This document shows positions 36,215-48,200 of a stretch of 64,000 nt of DNA, piece after piece. The DNA comes from Trematomus loennbergii (Eukaryota > Chordata > Actinopteri > Perciformes > Nototheniidae). Within the stretch, counting starts at the first letter, position 1, and the number at the start of each line of letters is the position of its first letter. The stretch covers positions 8,990,147 through 9,054,146 of the forward strand of contig JAAOOA010000399.1 of the NCBI GenBank assembly GCA_012861695.1, given 5' to 3'. The position numbers were made by a program, and so were the translations under genes. The notes beneath the pieces were generated by a model. It ran no database searches, had not been told where the DNA came from, and was given only the letters and a program-made list of their open reading frames with translations.

Positions 36215-39200
36215 TCATGAGTCCTCGTTGCCGGAGTCGTCCTGGTTGTCGTAACGTCTGGTGGACGTCCCGCCGTCCTCTGTGGGGCTCATCCCCCCGG
36301 CTTCACCTACGGACTCCATGTCGCTCTCGTCTTCGTCCTCGTCCTCTTCCTCCATGTCGTCGTCGTAAAGGTCGTCGTAGAGAAGGTCTGAGCTGCTGTC
36401 CTGGGAGGGGACCCTGGTCTGGACGCAGTACTCCGCCAACGTGGTCGGCACCTTGACGCCGTCACGCTCAGCCTCTGCCGCCGTTGACATCACCTGCTTC
36501 CTGTGGGCCAATTGGGAATTGGATTTAAAGCTTCTGACATTTGTCTTTGTGAATGGATTCCCTGTCTAGCGCCTTAGAAATGTGTATGGGAGGCTGTGGC
36601 TCAGTGGATAGTGTGCTGGACTTCGAATCAGGGGGTAGCAAGTTCGAGTCCCACTGCAGTCAGCATGTCGTTGTGTCCCTGGGCAAGACACTTAACCCCA
36701 AATTGCTCCTGTGGGGATTGTCCACAGTACTGAATGTATGTAAGTCGCTTTGGATAAAAGCGTCTAACAAATGACATGTAATGTAATGTAATGTATGCAC
36801 ATGTATGAGATCTTCCACATCGTGTATTACCTGATTATCTCTGCATACTCTTTGTCCTTGCCTTTGCTGTCCCTCCATTTGCGGAACATGACAGACGCAT
36901 CCACGTTAGCTGGGGAAAAGGTGTTGGGCTCATTGAGCAGAGAGATCACACTGAGCAGGATCGTCCTGATGGAGACAGAACCACACAGACAGGAAATGAG
37001 GACAACCAAACAAATTAGATTATGTATTTGTATAAAAGACAAGCTCTACATGGCTTTTTGAAACCTGTAACCAAAGCAGAGGCGTCACCATGCATCTTTC
37101 CCCTTGTGGCTCCAGTACATGCTGCACCCAATGTGCTCAGGTTTTTAAATACAGACTAATCACTTAAGCTCTCTGCTTATCAATACTACTTCTCATACCA
37201 GTCTTGGACACGATTGGCAAGCCGTCCAACCTTTATATTCTTTTATTTCTTGGGGGATCTTTTATTGTATAGCAGATGCCGGATGGACAGTTGGTTCGGA
37301 TTCATCACAGTCACTCAATAACACAAACAAACCAACCAATATATAATAAAATGCATATCAACATTTTATTTAGATAACAGAAAAGTATGGTTTAAGTGCA
37401 TGCAGAGGTGCAGGTCGTGTGTTAGGGATTACCTGACGTTCTGGGTCGGGTTCCACCTTTCAGAGGGCAGCTCCCCACTCTGAGGGTCATCCACAGGAGG
37501 GTGCAGGATGGAGATGCACACATCTCCGTTCTGAAAAATGCAATGTATAACATATGGCAAAGAAGTATGTCTAAATGTAGCCTTTAATGGACCCATTTTA
37601 TAAACCTACATCTATGCCATTGTATAGAATGTAATTGACAAACTAAAAGTATTTTACCTCGTAGATGTTGGGGTGCCACATCTTTGTGAGGAAGCGAAAG
37701 GTCGGTGGAGAGTACGGGTAGTCCACGGGGAACTTGATGTGAGCCTGGAAGAACAAACAAAGTCTGACAGTCAACATGTTGACTTCCATAATGCTACGTT
37801 TATGTCCTTCAATCTTTGGAGGTTGGTGAAGCACATTGATCGGTAGAATATGTAAACAAATAAAAACAGGCTTTATCTTTCCAAATATATAAAATACATT
37901 TTATATATTTTCAAGACATACTTCTCCTAGTGAGACATATTAAGTGTTTCCTTCATGCCTCCCTAAAATAAAAATGAAGTGAAACTGCAATGTTTTGGCG
38001 GTTTCTAAGAAAAATGCTATTTGCTTTCAAATTCATTTTTAAATTCAGGAACTAGAGCAAGGGTAACTGAGACAACGTTGTTAACTGTAATGTTCAAAGA
38101 TTCAAAAGGTTTATTATCATATAATATACACAACTACAGTGTAGTTATGTAATCGATGAAAAACTTCAACTTCAATGTTGCAATAAAAAATAAGTTTAAG
38201 TAGGTTTACAAGTTCCCTAATAACCAGCTCATACACAAAGACGCTTCCAGTAGCCTTTTTTTTTTTTTAATTAATCACAACAGTGACATTATATCATACA
38301 CTCAGCCATTTGTCTAATCACACTGTAAAGCAGCCTGTTTATGTTTTTCAGCACATTGCAGTTGAGCTAGGCATTTGGTGACACGAGAAGTTGGTGCTTC
38401 TGTTTCTGTGTTTTCTTTCCATGGTATTGTGCAACTAGGTGAAAGGCGTGGGTGTGTGTCACACCACCCGGCTCTCCCTGAGCTGCTGCCCCTCAGATAG
38501 GACTATCATTGCTCCACCACTAGTCAATACACTAAAGCAGCCTTGGGATATTAAGAGACAGACGCCATGACAAACACGTTTCCATGTTAAACAAATGTAC
38601 AAAGTTAAACATATTTCATTAATTACACCTGCATATCATAACATAACATACAGCCCTTCTTGTATAGCACACTCAAGTCAGCATAAGAATCATTAATATC
38701 TCAAATGTAGTTGTGCTGGTGTCACAGTAGGTCAGGGGTGAGAACGTTTTGCCTCAAAGCAAGAATGCCCTGGGTTCGACAGTGTCTAAAGGTTCTTGGT
38801 TACGTGTTACATCAGTGGTTTTCAAAGTTTGAGAATGTGGGCCTCCTTTCCCCCCTCCTTGGTTTCCCAGCTTCCACCAATTCCTGGATGTCTATGTGAG
38901 CATGGTGATGTTATTTGATACTGTAGACAATTAACATGTAAGGCAAAATAGCCAAGTAATGCCCGTTGACATAACTCAGATAACCGAAACAACATTAAGT
39001 CTATTAGTTTCTGACTCTTAGAAAATAGGAACATTTGTACAATGACTGTATCTCTGGAATATCTCTGCAACCACAAACAACTTCAGGATCCTCTTTTGAA
39101 AATGTTTTGATTTCTATTGTATGACTGTGACAACCTGCACGCGTGCCTCCGCTAAAGACTTGCATCTTAGGTCAATTGGAAACTCAATCAATGGCCCTTG

Positions 39201-40464
39201 CTGTCTGTTCTAACCCTGAGAGAGCAATTCCTCCTCTGTTGCTGTGTGGCCTCTATCTGACCACAGGTTCTAAGAATAGATGCTGTATTGTGATATGTTA
39301 AACGGATTTTAAAAACACACGTATTTCAAGAATACACAATCAATAAAATATGTTTGACTTGTAAGTAGATAACACAAGGATGTCACTATGAAAGGTAAAG
39401 TGAAACGTAATGGCAGCAACGCGTTGCTCTGTATTATTTTGGCATTCCTGGAAGATTGCAGCATTGCCTCAACTTGAATGTGGGCTTTCACTGTACCACA
39501 TTTTTCTAGATGTTTCACTCGATAAGTGACATGAAAGACAGGAAGATGAGTCTCTTCGTGCCCTTCTCTGTGCTGACTGAGGTCCCGTTTATATCGGTCC
39601 CACGGCTAAAAATAGCCAACTCAAGCACAACCATCATTCAGCAAGGGGGAGAGGGCTGGACAAGAGGGAGAGGGGAGAGAGACTAAACATTTAAGAAATA
39701 TATATGACTGCCTGCCTAAAAAAAAGATTTAAAACAAAATAAGTGTTTGGCCAGTCATGGTGGTATTTGCTGATTTAAAAGTGCAACAAAAACAAATTTG
39801 GCTAAACAGAGTCGCAGTAAGAGGCAGCAATCACCTTTAAATCCTACTTTGGAAAGAAACTTGCCCAGGAGCACAGTTGCACTGTATACACATTACCTTC
39901 ATGAATGTGTTGCATTATTAAAAGCAGCGCCATTTGTTTTCTGCCCTTTCCTACTAGGGCTTGGAAATATATCTATAATAAATCAATATTGTGATATTTT
40001 GAAAATCATAATTTTCTTTTCCTGGTTTTCTGGTCCAGGCAGCATTACAGTCCGGTGATATATTGTTACTAGCTGTTCTAGCTTTATCCACTTAGTTATT
40101 ATTTCCTCATTGCTGATTATTATTTATCTACAATGTCATTGTCTGAATGTTTGTATAAACACCAGTAGTCAACCCTAAAATATAGTTGCAATATCAATAT
40201 TGGGGTATTTGAAGGGAAATACCATGCTATTTGATTTTAAACACGTCACCCAGTCCTATTTCCTGGTATTATGAAGTTTTGGCCCACCTTAAAGTATCCT
40301 CCTTCATACAGGGTGTTGGGGGGCCCGAAGATAGCCACTTCCCAGTTGTAGAGGTCAGACTCCTCCACCAGAGTGATGCGGAAGCCCTCCACCGGCTGCT
40401 CCTGCAGAGACTTCAGCTCCATCATCAGGGCCTTCTGGGAACTAGGGGTAGCCTGGTGGGCCAT
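36215..40464 (-). CDS. ube2r2: Ubiquitin-conjugating enzyme E2 R2 (CDC34 family)
   Basis: This E2 accepts ubiquitin from E1 and works with SCF cullin-RING ligases to build K48-linked chains. Five coding exons on the minus strand: 40288-40464, 37658-37744, 37433-37530, 36831-36965 and 36215-36500. All phases agree, giving 260 residues against 238 in human. The UBC fold is essentially identical to the family: [40 protein letters not shown] with the catalytic cysteine in GDVCISIL, the CDC34-type acidic-loop insert [15 protein letters not shown], and [21 protein letters not shown]. The acidic C-terminal tail needed for fast SCF binding is present ([30 protein letters not shown]) but has an added stretch ([17 protein letters not shown]...) not in human UBE2R2. 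The ATG at 40462-40464 opens the first coding exon. Confidence 0.96.
36588..36795 (+). repeat. V-SINE (tRNA-derived SINE), near full length
   Basis: The tRNA-like head has an A box (GTGGCTCAGTGG, about 36596) and B box (GTTCGAGTCCC, about 36652). The conserved central domain includes TTGTGTCCCTGGGCAAGACA, and the 3' end TAAGTCGCTTTGGATAAAAG is followed by AATGT repeats. It lies in the last ube2r2 intron (36501-36830), antisense to the gene, and fills most of that 330-base intron. Confidence 0.88.
37745..40287. other. ube2r2 intron 1 (coding)
   Basis: Between the first two coding exons; AT-rich. A short TTCAAAGATTCAAAAGGTTTATT segment at about 38095 resembles dispersed fish repeat ends. No exon is missing, since the flanking phases join exactly (K59|A60). 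Confidence 0.55.
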
Positions 40465-40822
40465 GTTAATCCCACTGCTGACCCCAGTAGCCCCATATTA
40501 AAGAAAGGAAAAGGAGAGAGAAAAAAAAAAGACATTGTCAGAATTCGACTTTTACGTATTTTAACATTTCATGGTTTAATGGTTATTTGGCCCTGCATCA
40601 AAACACTACAATCTGTGAGCTTTGTTTGTATTGACTTTAGGGTTTTTAGAACACGCTAGGACAAAAGACAGCACACCTGAATATATAACAGCCCTAATTG
40701 TAAACTGAGCACCACATGAAGAATTCAAACACAAACACGATATGTAGCCTGCCAAGCTAGCTAGGTTTACTTCGACGGCCCTATTGGGGGGAAAAGAAGC
40801 AAAGTTAATAAAAAGTGTTTAC

Positions 40823-41450
40823 CTCCGTCTCCTTGCACTGTAATGTGAACTCGTTTAGTTAAAGCTGTAAACTCGACGGTTAACTCATTGGTTGTCCTGT
40901 CTATGTCTTGACAAAGAGATAGGGACAGTAGCAGTGGATTTTCTGCTAAAGCCTATGGCTGGTCCTCGTGTTGTGTTTCCGAAAATTCTTTGTGTTGCCA
41001 GTGTTGACAGTTGACATGGAGGTGGTATGATTGTAAGTCACGGTGTCCTGTGGATCATTATCGGGCTAAAGAGTAGAGACCTCCCTGACATCTCTGTCCG
41101 TGCTGCTGGCTCGGTTCGGGCAGCAGGCGCTCAGCTGATCGCCGCTTGTTTGTGTTTGTTTATCTGCTCTCTGGCAGTCTCAACTTCTCCACACGTCAGC
41201 TAAACCCCTACCGAGCAACTTGCTTCAAATGTATCGGCTCTCCTGCGCCCTGCCGTCCCCTCCGGCACAGTGGCAGTGAAAAAGGCGGATAAATTCGAGT
41301 CTACGGTCGCGGTAAAGGACAGTAAGTGAGAGGTTTAGACTCGCAAAATACACTGGATTGCATCGATTTTTATTTTCCTCCCATCGGTGCTTCCGGCTAT
41401 CATTGCGCGTGTCTGAAAAACGTAAAGCACGTACGGATCTTACGTGACGT
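40823..41450 (-). promoter_or_regulatory. ube2r2: ube2r2 5'UTR exon and CpG-containing promoter region
   Basis: A minus-strand donor (GACGGAG followed by GTAAAC at 40822) and an acceptor near 40477-40481 (GGGTCAG) just before the start codon suggest a spliced 5'UTR. The stretch from 41080 to 41460 is CpG-rich against an AT-rich background. The exact start of transcription is not visible. Confidence 0.5.
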
Positions 41451-42640
41451 GCGCGCACTCGATGCCTAAAAACAACAACAATGTTTATATTTATTGATCA
41501 AATTAAGACTTTTATAATTATTTACACATTACAAGTTTAGATTTTAATTATAAAGGTAATTACAATAATTTAAATTAGCATAGCATAAGACAAATATATG
41601 TGTGGAGGACAGAACATGACATAAGTAAAAAAAGAAAAGAAGCTTAAATACAGGAATACAAAAATACAAGAATAAATACATGTGGAAAAAAATGAAATAA
41701 ATGAATAGCGGAATACATTAATACAATAAAAAGTTTCACTTACATTTATACATTTCTGTGTCTGTGTAAACTGTAAAGCGTAATTAAACTTTGATTGACT
41801 TTGATTTGGCGCAAGAAGTACACTTCTCTTGAGAGCCCTCAAAAGCCAGATATAAATGTTTATTAGCCTCAAAATTTGTGTTGCTATTAAAGGTTTTGCT
41901 ACTAAATAAAACTCAAAATCTAACTCTATTCTAAACATTACTTTTTAAAAACATTATTATATGAAACTTGAAATAAATATTGCAATTAAAATGTAAATAA
42001 CAATTACAAATGTTTTTGTAAATGGGGACAAGGATTTCTGTTCTGTATAAACATACACAAAGGTACAGGACTTATCTTTGTGAGTTTTCATGTTTTGAGA
42101 CATTTTGTGTCCTTGCCAGCCTAAAGGGGACACCCCCACCTCGAGGGGCGAAAAAAAAAGGTAATGTATTCCATTCGCTTCAAACCAATCCTGTCAGTAT
42201 ATATTTTATATTATAATATGTAAACTAGGCGTTCTGGTACTCTTTTATTTTAACATTTTCTACTGAAAATTGCACATCTTGACACTAAACCAGTGTTCTT
42301 GTTTATTACATTTCTTTGTAAACGCTATTTTCAGAACATTTATCAATTTAACTTTTAAAGAGTGGTGAGGACACAATTGGCCATTTCAAAAAGTGGTGGG
42401 CCCCCAGCGTCCCCAGAGCAAATGACGCCTATGTAGGCCTACTGCACCTTTTTATTTTATAACATTGTTATTGGGTAGTGCAAAACGAATAAGCAGCCAG
42501 TAGCAAAATGTAAACCGGGTTGATGTTGTCCGAGTTGTTGTAATACAATGCCCTTTAAACTATTATTCAAAACAAAGTGTTGATTAAAATAATAATTTGC
42601 TACCTTTCTTTAAAAAGAAACACCTCAGTATGCTGACACC
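41451..42640. other. AT-rich spacer between divergent ube2r2 and ubap1 promoters
   Basis: No coding or recognisable repeat content. The genes are head to head, with their putative start regions about 1.3 kb apart. Confidence 0.5.
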
Positions 42641-44192
42641 ACTCACACAGCTGGATGTGATGTTGTGACATCATGTAGGCGAGTGACGTCAGACAGGAAC
42701 CAGTGGAAGGGAGTTTGACAAATCAAGATGGCGTCCCACGCTGAAGCAGGAAAGAGATTCCAGTTAAAATAAAACTCTCCCAGAGCATAGTTTACATTTG
42801 AGTGCCACCTCGACAAGACGTCGTCTGAATTTTGTAAAAAAAAAGAAGACGGAGCAGATACAGGTGAGAGGAGTCTGTGCTTTATATGTGAGCTGAGTTT
42901 TGTTTCAGGGGCGGTGTCAGCAGCAGAGACAGCGGTCTGTCGTACCCAGACACACAACACTACAGACAGGCCACTGGCGAAGCTACGCGTATTAGCATAG
43001 CGCCTAGCTTTTGCTCAAAAACACTAGCCAGCAGCTTATGGTGGTTGTCAATGATTGTTAATATTCCACCAATACAAAAAAATAACACACCCGATGTTGA
43101 CTTCTTAGCTAAACTGTCACTGTGTGTTCGCTGTTGGTGAGCTGAGAGTGACCAAAGATAATAATAGCTTAGCTTGTTGCTAATTAACAGTATCATAACT
43201 TGGCTATATAACACCAGGCAATAAATATAAATGTTAACGTACATCAATGCATCTGCTAGCAATACTTGACAAGTGGGCGTCTTGACAATTACAATTTTAC
43301 CGTAAACTTGCCTGATTGCTGAACAGTCGTAACTGCGATGGTTTCGTTATTGTTTTAAAGTTGAAAAGAGTTCACACCCTTAACAAACTAACACACACAA
43401 CAAAACTACGTTGGCAAGTTGTCCTGTACTGTTTTGGTTGTCGCTGATATGCGAAACACTAATAATAACAACGTAACTGTACTCTTGAGTACAGTAAGTA
43501 CTTATTTATGAAAAAAAGCTACGCAGAACAGAAACTTGAGGTCGAGGGGTGTTACATAATATTATGCCTTACTGTACTATAAGAAAGTAACTACTAAATA
43601 CAAGTCATATTACCATTTTAAGAAATCTGATAATAGAAATCCCCACCGATCACAAGACACCTCTTGATCACGTGTGGCCTATTTGCATGGTCATTCATGA
43701 TTAGTGAGATGTAGTCTAATGCCAAGTATGATGACTAAACTCGAAACTGTGGCGAATGAACGATGGATGGCTCCATGTTAGTGTAGTACAATTAACCTGC
43801 CTGTTATAAATTAAAGCCAGATGTTCACATGTGTGCTGCTCTGCCACTGGTTTGTAGATGCTGTTACTATTTAGCAGTAGATGGCAGTTTTTTTATAACA
43901 GACTGCTGTGTATTGCTACTTATTGTTTCAGAAAAAGGCTCTTAATGCATCAATATCTTCAGCAGTGATAGGCCGATAACAGGGTTTTATTTCCAATACT
44001 TTGATTGTATTTAGACCCTTTCAAGGATTCAATTATTATTTTCCACACAACATAATGCTGTTGTTGTCGTGCTGCACACGACAAAACAGTAGGTCATTTT
44101 TTTATTTTCATCTAGAGGAATAACCGTAGCAACAAGAAAGGCAGATTAGTGGACCAGATAAGATCACCAACACCTTAACATTTCGACATCAG
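42641..44192 (+). promoter_or_regulatory. ubap1: ubap1 promoter and non-coding 5' exons
   Basis: A probable first exon ends at 42863 (GATACAG followed by GTGAGAGG). A second non-coding exon is likely at 44116-44192, between TTTCATCTAG and GTAAATATTG. Both contain no long frame. The assignment rests on splice signals and on their position upstream of the coding-start exon at 45273. Confidence 0.5.
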
Positions 44193-45279
44193 GTAAATAT
44201 TGTCCAATAACTTTGACCTTTGAGCACCTAGCAATGATTTAAACGAAGAGTCCTTCTTTTGTCCAACTGATACTCATTTCATCCGTCTTATTTTGCTGTG
44301 ACTGGATATCAGCTATGAACAGGCTGGGTAGTAAAACAATCTTTATCTGTGAAACAATAAATCCCACTGCCATATTTAAGGGTCCTTTAGACATTCCATA
44401 TCAGTCTCTCTTTGGTGAATCTTTTACAAATACAGTATAGAATAAATGACTTCTAGCTCTATACTATGTGTCTATCAGTTTGTAATGGCTAATGTATAAG
44501 TGACTCTTTCCCATCTAAATGTCCAGTAGACATAGAACGCGTCATCTCGCCCCAGTCATCTTAGAAAATGATCTGTCTTTATTTGGCATGCTAGATGTTC
44601 AAACTTGTTCACCAGCCATCCATTCATTTCCTTTGTCTAAATGCTATTTTGTGCTGGGTGGGTTTCCTTTTGTGAATAATCAGATATTTCAGATTGAATC
44701 AAATGAGCAAGCAAAGAGCCGTAGAGTTAAGCTTTAAAACGATCATGTATCAGTGAGTCTTTTCAGTGTTTATCTAAAATGTAGCTAATTGAAACTTGAA
44801 GTGATTTATTTACTAACAATTCAGCCCTTGGCCGTGCAGCTGTATAATAGGATCAAATCTATCAGTTTTTCTTCTGAACATCAGTCTGAGCCACATCAGA
44901 GTACTGTGTTCAGCGGATGTGAAAACAGAGGCTTCTCTGTGTTCATAATGTCAGCCATTGTTGCTCAGCATGACCAAATAACAGTTTTTCTTGAGATACA
45001 AAGCAGTTGAATGTAAAAAAGCCAATGGGATCGTGAATCATATTAGACCAAATTTGCACTACCATGTACAAAAGTGTCATTACTTCTGTTCTGTAGGACC
45101 AATTGATCAGCTCTGTCAACGTGTTTTTTTTACACTGTTGAAGCATGGTGTGTTTTGTTAAGATATGCGGACATGCTACAGTATGTAAATATTAACACTC
45201 TTTGACATTTAAAACAATGGAACTCCCACTGTTCATTGACTTTACACCTGGTGTTCTCGTGTCTGTTTTCAGTCTCTAA

Positions 45280-48200
45280 ATGGCTGCGAGGAAGTCTGGA
45301 TCAGATGCATACAACAATGGTGAGGACCTATTTTAAATGCTTTCTTGTTTCACTCTTTGACTGTTTTAAGTTGTGATTTAAATGTTGCTTTAACATCTGC
45401 TGGTACCTATAGGTCCACTGTCTCATTTTCTAATATATGCTTACTTCTTTCTTTCTGTTTTACACAGGACCCATCAGCTACCTTGATGAAGTTCCCTTCA
45501 AGATCAATGACAAATTCCGCTGCCCAGCCAAAGTGGGCCTGCCTGTCGGTTTCTGTCTCCCAGACTGCAACTCTATGCTGGCGGACTCACAGGTTAGTCA
45601 GGCACAGGAAATATTTTCATTTTTGTGCTGCAGTGAAATGCTTCGAGGCATATACAAATCCACATATTTGTATACTACTCTACAGTATTTGATTTCACAT
45701 TTATATTGTATCCTATTCTATGTAAACTTGCACATATTCTACCTTTTCCTGCATTATTTGCACCATCGTATCCATTGCGTTCTTTTTTATCTTTTCGCTT
45801 AGCGAGCTAACTTCAGGGAAAACTCTGGGTTTCGGTCCTACGACACTGGTTCACTTTTTAGCGGGCTAGATCTCCATGGTAACTTATGCTGAGCGGCTAA
45901 CCAGGGTATACTACGAATCTAGTTCAACATATCCTGGATATGTTTTGAGTTATCCGGTTGACTTAATCAAAAAAAAAAACGCTCTCGCTAAACTGTCCTA
46001 CGACGCTGGCTATCAACTCGATCGCTCAAGCCAGCCGTGTCCTATCTAGTTAGGTGCGCATTCACATAAAATGGGTGGTATCTGGAGCATTCGACCAATC
46101 GCAAACATGGAGAAGCGTTCTGACAGCGCAGCGTCATACTTCCTGAATGAAAAGTGAACTTTAATATTAGTCAAATATGAAGAAGTTAAACTTTAAACAT
46201 CCAGGACTTAAACACTTTATCCAGGATAAAAGCCACATAGCTGCACCTGCAAGGTGAATACAGCTGGTAAAAGAAAAAGTGTTTGAATGCGTACATTAAC
46301 AGGTTTATGATATGCCCGTCTAAGACACGAGTGGATCTGACTTTAATTACATTTGACTCGAGTGTTTCGTCAACTTAATACTTCTGCATACAGTATGTGA
46401 CACTGTGAGTGTTGCACGGCCAGATACGGCTCAAGAAGCTGACTCAGATAAGGAAATATATGATACTACATTATGATGTGATATGATATGATATGAATGA
46501 TAATGGGACACATCGACGTCTGCACTCACAGTGCCGCGGACTGTAGGCTACGTAATGTTACTTTGATCCGGTTACTTATGTTGTGGCAGATATTTAATTA
46601 AGCTTTCTTAACATAATAGTATAATAATAGTATAATAGTTATAGGCTAATAGTCAGATTGCTCTGAAGATGGGAGGTGATATTCTATTCATTTTCACGTT
46701 CACACAGTCGGTGATTTTGGCCGGCCGTCTTTCCTGCAACGGCAGTTTAAACTGTATTTCCTCCGCACACTGAGCTCTGATTGGTCAGCAGGCGGTGCTT
46801 TCACTGAGTTGATCTCTTATCCTGGAACCTATCCTGCTTCGGAGCAGACTAGGTTCCAGGATAAGTTACCGTGGAGATCTAGCCCGCTAAAAAGTGAACC
46901 AGCTTCGTAGGACCGGAAACCCCTGAAGTTAGCTTGCTAAACGAAAATCTTGCTTCGTAGTATAGGCCCCTGGTCCGGAGCAGGTTAGGTTGCAGGCTAA
47001 GAGATCAACTCAGTGAAAGCACCGCCTGCTGACCAATCAGAGCTCGGTGTGCAGAGTTTAAAGCGATCAAGTCATATTACAGGAGAAAGGAAATACAGTT
47101 TAAACTGCCGTTGCAGGAAAGACGGTCAGCAAAAATCACCGACTGTGTGAACGTGAAAATGAATAGAATATCACTCCCATCTTCAGAGCAATCTGACTAT
47201 ATAACATTAGCGTTAAGAAAGCTTACTTAAATATCTGCCACAACATAAGTAACCGGATCAAAGTAACATTACGTACAGTCCGCGGCACTGTGAGTGCAGA
47301 TGTCGATGTGTCATTCATATCACATCTGTATCATATATTTCCTTATCTGAGTCAGCTTCTTGAGCCGTATCTGGCCGTGCAACACTCACAGTGTCACATA
47401 CTGTATGCAGAAGTATTATTTTAAGCAACACATTAAGTTGACGAAACACTCGAGTCAAATGTAATTAAAGTCAGATCCACTCGTGTCTTAGACGGGGCAT
47501 ATCATAAACCTGTTAATGTACGCATTCAAACACTTTTTCTGTTACCAGCTGTATTCACCTTGCAGGTGCAGCTATGTGGCTTTTATCCTGGATAAAGTGT
47601 TTAAGTCATGGATGTTTAAAGTTTAACGTCATCATATTTGTCTAATATTATAGTTGACTTTTCATTCAGGAAGTATGACGCTCTGCGCTGTCAGTACGCT
47701 TGTCCATGTTTGTGATGGGTCGAATGCTCCAAATACCACCCCTTTCATGGGAACGCGCACCTAACTAGATAGGACACGGCTGGCTTGAGTTAACGAGTTG
47801 ATAACCAGCGTCGTAGGACCGCTTAGCGAGAGCGCGTTTGTTTTGGATTAGGTAAGCCGGGTAACTCAAACATATCCAGGTTATGTTGAACCGGCTTCGT
47901 CGTACAGGCCTCTGCCCTCTGTCCTGCGGTAATGTTATGTTTTTGTCCAAATGTTTGTCATGCTTCAAGTACTAGAATGGAATTCAGTTGTTTGTCAGTG
48001 TTAAGCATAGTTGTTCAAAGATTGGGAGAACTGCCATTACTGTTGAAAATGTAAAATAACTTTTTATCATTTATAAAACTATATGATAATTATATTGTAA
48101 ATATTCTTTGAGATATTTTTCTGTTAAACTGTCATGTCGCTCTTATACTAACTCTGTGCCATCTCCCTCCTCTTCCTGTGGTCTCAACAGTTTGACTTCT

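Noticed and set aside
46820..46866. Small perfect-looking hairpin (CTTATCCTGGAACCTA and its inverse)
   Set aside because: First considered as a terminator or regulatory RNA, but it is just the centre of the inner element in the ubap1-intron foldback.
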